NCBI GenBank assembly: GCA_964602445.1
Contig: CAZRQV010000035.1
Span: forward strand, 1-18,195
Length of the DNA: 18,195 nucleotides
Direction: 5' to 3'
Origin: HGM12587 sp964602445
Lineage (GTDB): Bacteria; Bacillota; Clostridia; Lachnospirales; Lachnospiraceae
Under the pieces are notes generated by a model. The model saw only the letters and a list, made by a program, of their open reading frames with translations, was not told the DNA's origin and searched no databases. Shown here in pieces: positions 14,761-18,195 of this stretch; position 1 is the first letter of the stretch, and each line of letters starts with the position of its first letter. The position numbers and the translations under genes were made by a program.

Positions 14761-15672
14761 ATGTTAGATGTCTGTTTGTTAGGCTGCGGCGGAATGATGC
14801 CGCTGCCTTATCGCTGGCTGACCTCTCTGATGGTTCGGTTTAATGGGAGCAGTCTGCTCATTGACTGTGGAGAAGGAACCCAGGTAGCGATCAGGGAAAA
14901 AGGCTGGAGTTTTAAACCAATTGATACGATCTGTTTCACCCATTATCACGGGGATCATATTGGAGGTCTTCCAGGGTTATTGCTGACCATGGGAAATTCT
15001 GATCGTACAGAACCGTTGACTTTGATTGGCCCGCCAGGACTGGAAAAAGTGGTGAATGCACTGCGGATCATTGCACCGGGACTGCCGTTTCCAATCGTGT
15101 ATAAAGAAATTACAGAAGCGGAGCAGACGTTTGAATTAAATGGGTATCGTCTGAAAGCATTCAAAGTAAATCATAATGTCACCTGCTATGGCTATACGAT
15201 GGAAATCGATCGTGCCGGAAAATTTGATGCGGACAGAGCCCGTGCGGCTGAAATTCCGTTGCATTATTGGAGTAAATTACAAAAAGGTGAGATCATCACA
15301 GAAGGCGGTGCAACATATACACCGGACATGGTAATGGGACCGCCGCGAAAAGGAATCAAATTAACATACTGCACCGATACAAGACCAACCAATTCGATTG
15401 TAGAAAATGCAAAGAAATCGGATCTGTTTATCTGCGAGGGAATGTATGGAGATCCGGAAAAAATACCGGATGCGAAAAGTAAAAAGCATATGATGTTTCA
15501 GGAAGCTGCGAAGCTTGCAGCTCAGGCAGAGGTAGGCGAATTATGGCTGACTCATTACAGCCCGTCCATGCCGAGAGCAGAATATTATATGGAGGAAGTA
15601 CAGAAGATATTTGCAAATGCGTCTCCAGGGAAAGATGGTAAATCGGTAGAACTGGGTTTTGAAGGAGAATAA
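14761..15672 (+). CDS. rnz: Ribonuclease Z / MBL-fold tRNA 3' processing nuclease
   Basis: 303-aa metallo-beta-lactamase-fold protein of RNase Z size, expected to cut pre-tRNA after the discriminator base. The zinc motif HYHGDH is at residues 61-66, preceded by LLIDCGEGTQ, which is characteristic of RNase Z. Further ligands are in KVNHN, TYCTDTRP and LWLTHYSP. The N-terminal loop (CGGMMPLPYRWLTSL) differs from the usual GTGAGVPT form, a variant seen in clostridia. The flexible exosite arm looks short. Both tRNAs in this window lack an encoded CCA, so RNase Z activity is needed. A related MBL hydrolase is the alternative. Confidence 0.9.
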   Translation: MLDVCLLGCGGMMPLPYRWLTSLMVRFNGSSLLIDCGEGTQVAIREKGWSFKPIDTICFTHYHGDHIGGLPGLLLTMGNSDRTEPLTLIGPPGLEKVVNALRIIAPGLPFPIVYKEITEAEQTFELNGYRLKAFKVNHNVTCYGYTMEIDRAGKFDADRARAAEIPLHYWSKLQKGEIITEGGATYTPDMVMGPPRKGIKLTYCTDTRPTNSIVENAKKSDLFICEGMYGDPEKIPDAKSKKHMMFQEAAKLAAQAEVGELWLTHYSPSMPRAEYYMEEVQKIFANASPGKDGKSVELGFEGE

Positions 15673-15674
15673 TC

Positions 15675-16700
15675 GTGGAAAAAGATGTATATATTTTAGC
15701 AATCGAAAGCTCCTGTGATGAAACAGCAGCAGCGGTAGTGAAAAACGGAAGAACCGTTTTGTCAAATGTGATCTCGTCTCAGATAGAGCTGCACAAGCTT
15801 TATGGTGGAGTAGTGCCGGAAATTGCATCAAGAAAACATATTGAAAAGATTAATCAGGTAATTGAAGAAGCACTGGAAGAGGCTGGAATGTCATTAGAAG
15901 AAATGGATGCCATTGGAGTTACGTACGGACCGGGACTTGTGGGTGCATTGTTAGTGGGAGTAGCAGAAGCGAAAGCCATTGCTTATGCTGCGCAAAAACC
16001 TTTGGTCGGTGTGCATCATATTGAAGGTCATATCAGTGCCAATTATATTGAAAATCTGGATTTAGAGCCGCCGTTCGTATGTCTGGTCGTTTCAGGAGGA
16101 CATACCCATCTGGTGGTTGTAAATGATTACGGAAAATATCAGATCATCGGAAGAACCCGGGATGATGCCGCAGGAGAGGCTTTTGATAAAGTAGCTCGTG
16201 CCATCGGACTTGGTTATCCGGGAGGTCCGAAGATTGATAAATTATCAAAAGAAGGAAATGCAGATGCGATTAAATTCCCGAAGGCACACGTAGAGGGCGC
16301 ACCTTATGATTTTAGTTTCAGCGGTGTAAAATCAGCGGTATTGAATTATATCAATGGTGCCAATATGAAAGGGGAAACGGTTGTAGAAGCGGATATTGCA
16401 GCATCGTTCCAGAAAGCAGTTACCGATGTTTTAGTGGAGCATGCCATGAAGGCAGTGAAAGACTTTGGAATGGATAAATTTGCCATTGCAGGCGGGGTGG
16501 CATCTAATTCTACATTACGTGCGGCGATGAAAGAAGCCTGTGAAAAAAACGGGGTGAAATTTTATCATCCGTCACCGATTTTCTGTACAGACAATGCAGC
16601 GATGATCGGTGCAGCAGCTTATTATGAATATATGGCGGGAGTGCGTCATGGCTGGGATTTGAATGCAGTACCGAATTTAAAACTGGGAGAAAAGATCTGA
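15675..16700 (+). CDS. tsaD: tRNA threonylcarbamoyladenosine transferase TsaD
   Basis: 341 aa, the normal Kae1/TsaD length. It transfers threonylcarbamoyl from TC-AMP to A37. Metal ligands are His115 and His119 in HHIEGH; other marks are ESSCDETAAAVV near the N-terminus, YGGVVPEIASR, VSGGHTHL, and the FCTDNAAMIG block with the third, Asp ligand. The start is GTG at 15675, with AAGGAG (15662-15667) seven bases upstream; no better ATG exists. The gene for TC-AMP synthesis (tsaC) is not in the window. The stop overlaps the ispD start (TGATG). Confidence 0.98.
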   Translation: MEKDVYILAIESSCDETAAAVVKNGRTVLSNVISSQIELHKLYGGVVPEIASRKHIEKINQVIEEALEEAGMSLEEMDAIGVTYGPGLVGALLVGVAEAKAIAYAAQKPLVGVHHIEGHISANYIENLDLEPPFVCLVVSGGHTHLVVVNDYGKYQIIGRTRDDAAGEAFDKVARAIGLGYPGGPKIDKLSKEGNADAIKFPKAHVEGAPYDFSFSGVKSAVLNYINGANMKGETVVEADIAASFQKAVTDVLVEHAMKAVKDFGMDKFAIAGGVASNSTLRAAMKEACEKNGVKFYHPSPIFCTDNAAMIGAAAYYEYMAGVRHGWDLNAVPNLKLGEKI

Positions 16701-17386
16701 TGAAAAATGTAGCAATTATCCTGGCAGCCGGTCAGGGGAAAAGAATGCAGAGTAAAATACAGAAGCAGTATCTTTTGATTCATGAATATCCGGTGTTGTA
16801 TTATACACTGCAGGTTTTTGAGAAAAGTCCGCTGATTTCGGAAATCATTCTTGTAACAGGACAGGAAGAAATCGAATATTGTAAAAAAGAAATCGTAGAT
16901 CAATACGGTTTTTCTAAGGTACATAAAATCGTAGCAGGCGGAAAAGAACGTTATCACTCAGTTTTTGAAGGGATAAAAGCAATTGATCAGGCGGATTATG
17001 TTTATATTCATGATGGAGCACGTCCATTTGTGGATGATGGAATCTTAGAGCGGGCGAATACAGCTGTGCAGAAATATAAAGCATGTGTAGTAGGAATGCC
17101 GGTAAAAGATACGATAAAAATTGCAGATCCGAAAGGATTTGCAGCAGTGACTCCGGACAGAAAAACGGTATGGCAGATTCAGACACCACAGGTATTTGAA
17201 TACGGTCTGATCAGTACAGCTTATGGAAAATTGATGGAAAAGGTACCGGAAGGGATTACAGATGATGCCATGGTTGTAGAAACTATGACAGAAGAAAAAG
17301 TAAAGCTGGTAGAAGGATCCTATCGTAATATTAAAATTACGACACCGGAAGATTTGGAAATCGCGAAAATGTTTTGTAACGCCTGA
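16700..17386 (+). CDS. ispD: 2-C-methyl-D-erythritol 4-phosphate cytidylyltransferase
   Basis: 228 aa. IspD joins MEP and CTP to give CDP-ME in the non-mevalonate isoprenoid pathway. The N-terminus has the nucleotide loop LAAGQGKRM and a catalytic Lys22 in QKQY. HDGARPFV, VKDTIKIAD, IQTPQVFEY and TDDAMVVE follow in family order. The start overlaps the tsaD stop by one base, so it is the last gene of the operon. Its presence in a tRNA-modification operon is probably growth-related co-expression. No convincing terminator was found after it. Confidence 0.96.
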   Translation: MKNVAIILAAGQGKRMQSKIQKQYLLIHEYPVLYYTLQVFEKSPLISEIILVTGQEEIEYCKKEIVDQYGFSKVHKIVAGGKERYHSVFEGIKAIDQADYVYIHDGARPFVDDGILERANTAVQKYKACVVGMPVKDTIKIADPKGFAAVTPDRKTVWQIQTPQVFEYGLISTAYGKLMEKVPEGITDDAMVVETMTEEKVKLVEGSYRNIKITTPEDLEIAKMFCNA

Positions 17387-17558
17387 TGTGAGAGTGGTTG
17401 TGAAAGAAATTTGCCATAAAGGGTGAAGTTTGATAGCAAAATTCTTTGAGTAAATAAAAAAACGAGGCTCAAAAGAAAGCTAAAAATGCTGAATTCTCGG
17501 GGAAAACCGGATTTTCGGAAAAAAGTTTAAAAAAAGTTAAAAAAATGTAAAAAAGGTG
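17387..17558. other. Spacer after ispD with phased A-tracts
   Basis: No gene is seen. Only weak hairpins occur (such as AGAA-A-TTTGC / GCAAA-A-TTCT near 17405-17443) with no T run, so the operon end is not clear. Four A-tracts at 17519-17524, 17529-17535, 17539-17545 and 17549-17554 are centred about 10 bases apart, directly upstream of the tRNA promoter. Confidence 0.7.
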
Positions 17559-17587
17559 TTGACAGAACGAAAAGTTAATGGTATTAT
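17559..17587 (+). promoter_or_regulatory. Strong sigma-A promoter for tRNA-Ser(UGA)
   Basis: TTGACA (17559-17564), a 17-nt spacer and TATTAT (17582-17587), with phased A-tracts as a likely UP element. The start site should be near 17594. Confidence 0.92.
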
Positions 17588-17589
17588 TT

Positions 17590-17626
17590 CACTTGCGTTG
17601 AGGCAAACGCCTCTAACAAACAAGTG
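17590..17626 (+). promoter_or_regulatory. Hairpin in the 5' leader of pre-tRNA-Ser
   Basis: CACTTG (17590-17595) pairs with CAAGTG (17621-17626). Inside, GTTGAGGC pairs with GCCTC-T-AAC around an AAAC loop. The hairpin would occupy almost the whole leader and ends five bases before the mature tRNA. There is no T run, so termination is unlikely. Confidence 0.6.
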
Positions 17627-17631
17627 AATAT

Positions 17632-17717
17632 GCAGAGGTATCGAAGTGGTCATAACGAGGCGGTCTTGAAAACCGTTTGTCCGCAAGGGCGCGTGGGTTC
17701 GAATCCCACCCTCTGCG
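17632..17717 (+). tRNA. tRNA-Ser (anticodon UGA)
   Basis: The acceptor GCAGAGG pairs with CCTCTGC, and a G73 discriminator follows. The anticodon loop CTTGAAA (17665-17671) gives TGA at 17667-17669. The T arm is GTGGG-TTCGAAT-CCCAC. The long variable arm is that of class II tRNA. CCA is not encoded. It reads UCA and other UCN codons. Confidence 0.97.
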
Positions 17718-17787
17718 TTTACAACCTGGATTGATTGCAAAGCAATCGATGTTCTCGGAAAAAGCGTTTGGGTTTATTCTGAGTTAG

Positions 17788-17809
17788 AACAACCGAGTAG
17801 GTTGTTTTT
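17788..17809 (+). terminator. Terminator after tRNA-Ser(UGA)
   Basis: AACAACC-GAGTA-GGTTGTT followed by T. A second small hairpin GATTGC-AAA-GCAATC (17733-17747) lies between the tRNA and this terminator. ACAACCT at 17721-17727 could compete for the right arm. Confidence 0.7.
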
Positions 17810-17850
17810 CTATGAGAAGAAGTTGTAAAAGAGTCGTTGACTCAGACTTT

Positions 17851-17939
17851 GGAGAAATACCCAAGAGGCTGAAGGGGCTCCCCTGGAAAGGGAGTAGGTC
17901 GTTAATAGCGGCGCGAGGGTTCAAATCCCTCTTTCTCCG
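17851..17939 (+). tRNA. tRNA-Ser (anticodon GGA)
   Basis: The acceptor GGAGAAA pairs with TTTCTCC, with G73 following. The anticodon stem CTCCC/GGGAG holds the loop CTGGAAA, giving GGA at 17885-17887. The T arm is GAGGG-TTCAAAT-CCCTC, and the long variable arm is typical of serine tRNA. CCA is not encoded. It reads UCC and UCU. It lies after the hairpin at 17788, so readthrough or a weak local promoter must supply it. Confidence 0.97.
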
Positions 17940-17940
17940 C

Positions 17941-17980
17941 TTCGATTTTTGAGATTCGAAAGAAAATGAAAAAAATCGAA
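17941..17980 (+). repeat. 10-bp inverted repeat after tRNA-Ser(GGA)
   Basis: TTCGATTTTT (17941-17950) and AAAAATCGAA (17971-17980) are perfect complements 20 bases apart, starting one base after the discriminator +1. No T run follows. It may be a trailer hairpin or a weak terminator, and its right arm also forms part of the A-tracts of the next promoter. Confidence 0.55.
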
Positions 17981-17989
17981 AAAAAGTTG

Positions 17990-18018
17990 TTGACAAAAAA
18001 CGCAAAGCATGGTAATCT
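17990..18018 (+). promoter_or_regulatory. Strong promoter, probably of an rRNA operon
   Basis: TTGACA (17990-17995), a 17-nt spacer and TAATCT (18013-18018), preceded by A-tracts at 17969-17975 and 17979-17985. The leader that follows fits an rRNA operon. Confidence 0.8.
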
Positions 18019-18024
18019 AACAAA

Positions 18025-18195
18025 GCTGATGCGGAACACGGTCGGCAAGAAAATGAACATTGATAACTAAACAGTAAAACATGCAAAGTTCTTTAAAGAA
18101 CATATGCAAACCTTGAAATTCTTTAATGAGTAAAGTCTGGAAAGACAGTTCATAGAACAGAAATTCAAAACACAGTGAAACGGAAAAATAGCCAA
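18025..18195 (+). other. Probable 16S rRNA leader (16S itself beyond window)
   Basis: No ORF is present. The stretch ACATTGATAACTAAACAGTA resembles pre-16S leaders of clostridia. A boxA-like palindrome GTTCTTTAAAGAAC (18088-18101) is followed by a related TTCTTTAA at 18119-18126. The 16S start is not reached, so assignment rests on promoter strength, the tRNA context and these leader elements. Confidence 0.6.

Noticed and set aside
17733..17747. GATTGC-AAA-GCAATC hairpin as a terminator for tRNA-Ser(UGA)
   Set aside because: No T run follows; the hairpin at 17788-17809 is a better candidate.
17537..18086. Minus-strand frames of 67 and 100 codons over the tRNA region
   Set aside because: Both are antisense to tRNA genes; tRNA complements are a common source of false ORFs, giving strings such as GGIRTHAPLRTNGFQ.
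1..18195. Mobile element, CRISPR, toxin-antitoxin or phage-defence system
   Set aside because: No transposase, integrase, repeat-spacer array, or toxin-antitoxin or defence gene was recognised; the unknown genes are small membrane or metal-binding proteins in housekeeping contexts.

Overview
The window looks like chromosome of a low-GC Firmicute, most likely a Lachnospiraceae-type clostridium. Four things point there: AT-rich coding sequence with strong AGGAGG-type ribosome sites; sigma-A promoters of the TTGACA-N17-TATAAT type; a large secreted GH3 enzyme of the domain-swapped kind known from rumen and gut clostridia; and an FMN-riboswitch-controlled RibU. I assign no genus. I saw no phage, IS, CRISPR or conjugation genes.

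Layout. 1-824 is the 3' two-thirds of tuf (EF-Tu), closed by a terminator. 1244-2485 is a ROK-family repressor-like regulator. It is followed by a 115-nt inverted-repeat terminator whose loop carries the start of a short, possibly decayed ORF. 2926-7659 encodes a 1577-aa secreted GH3 glycosidase in which the usual domain order is reversed; three CBM6-like modules separate the two catalytic halves, and a fourth CBM plus two Ig-like repeats sit at the C-terminus. The regulator next door and an inverted repeat at the start site suggest sugar-responsive control (inference). 7880-10043 holds a small membrane protein, a two-domain Nudix fusion and a YczE-like membrane protein. 10243-11157 is a three-S1-domain RNA-binding protein that shares a bidirectional terminator with the convergent ribU. 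ribU (minus strand, 11261-11866) lies behind a sigma-A promoter, an FMN riboswitch and an intrinsic terminator.

12206-17386 is a tight operon on the plus strand: YcxB-like protein, tsaE, tsaB, rimI, a small four-cysteine protein, RNase Z, tsaD, ispD. TsaE, TsaB and TsaD together install the t6A37 modification on tRNA. RNase Z matures tRNA 3' ends, RimI acetylates a ribosomal protein, and IspD belongs to the MEP isoprenoid pathway. The operon is therefore mostly translation machinery.

17387-18195 is RNA territory: phased A-tracts and a strong promoter, tRNA-Ser(UGA), a terminator, tRNA-Ser(GGA), then a second strong promoter with an rRNA-type leader. The window ends before any 16S sequence.

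The least explained items are the domain architecture of the GH3 protein, the inverted repeat at 2490-2603, the small cysteine protein in the t6A operon, and the curved-DNA and leader-hairpin arrangement at the tRNA promoter.
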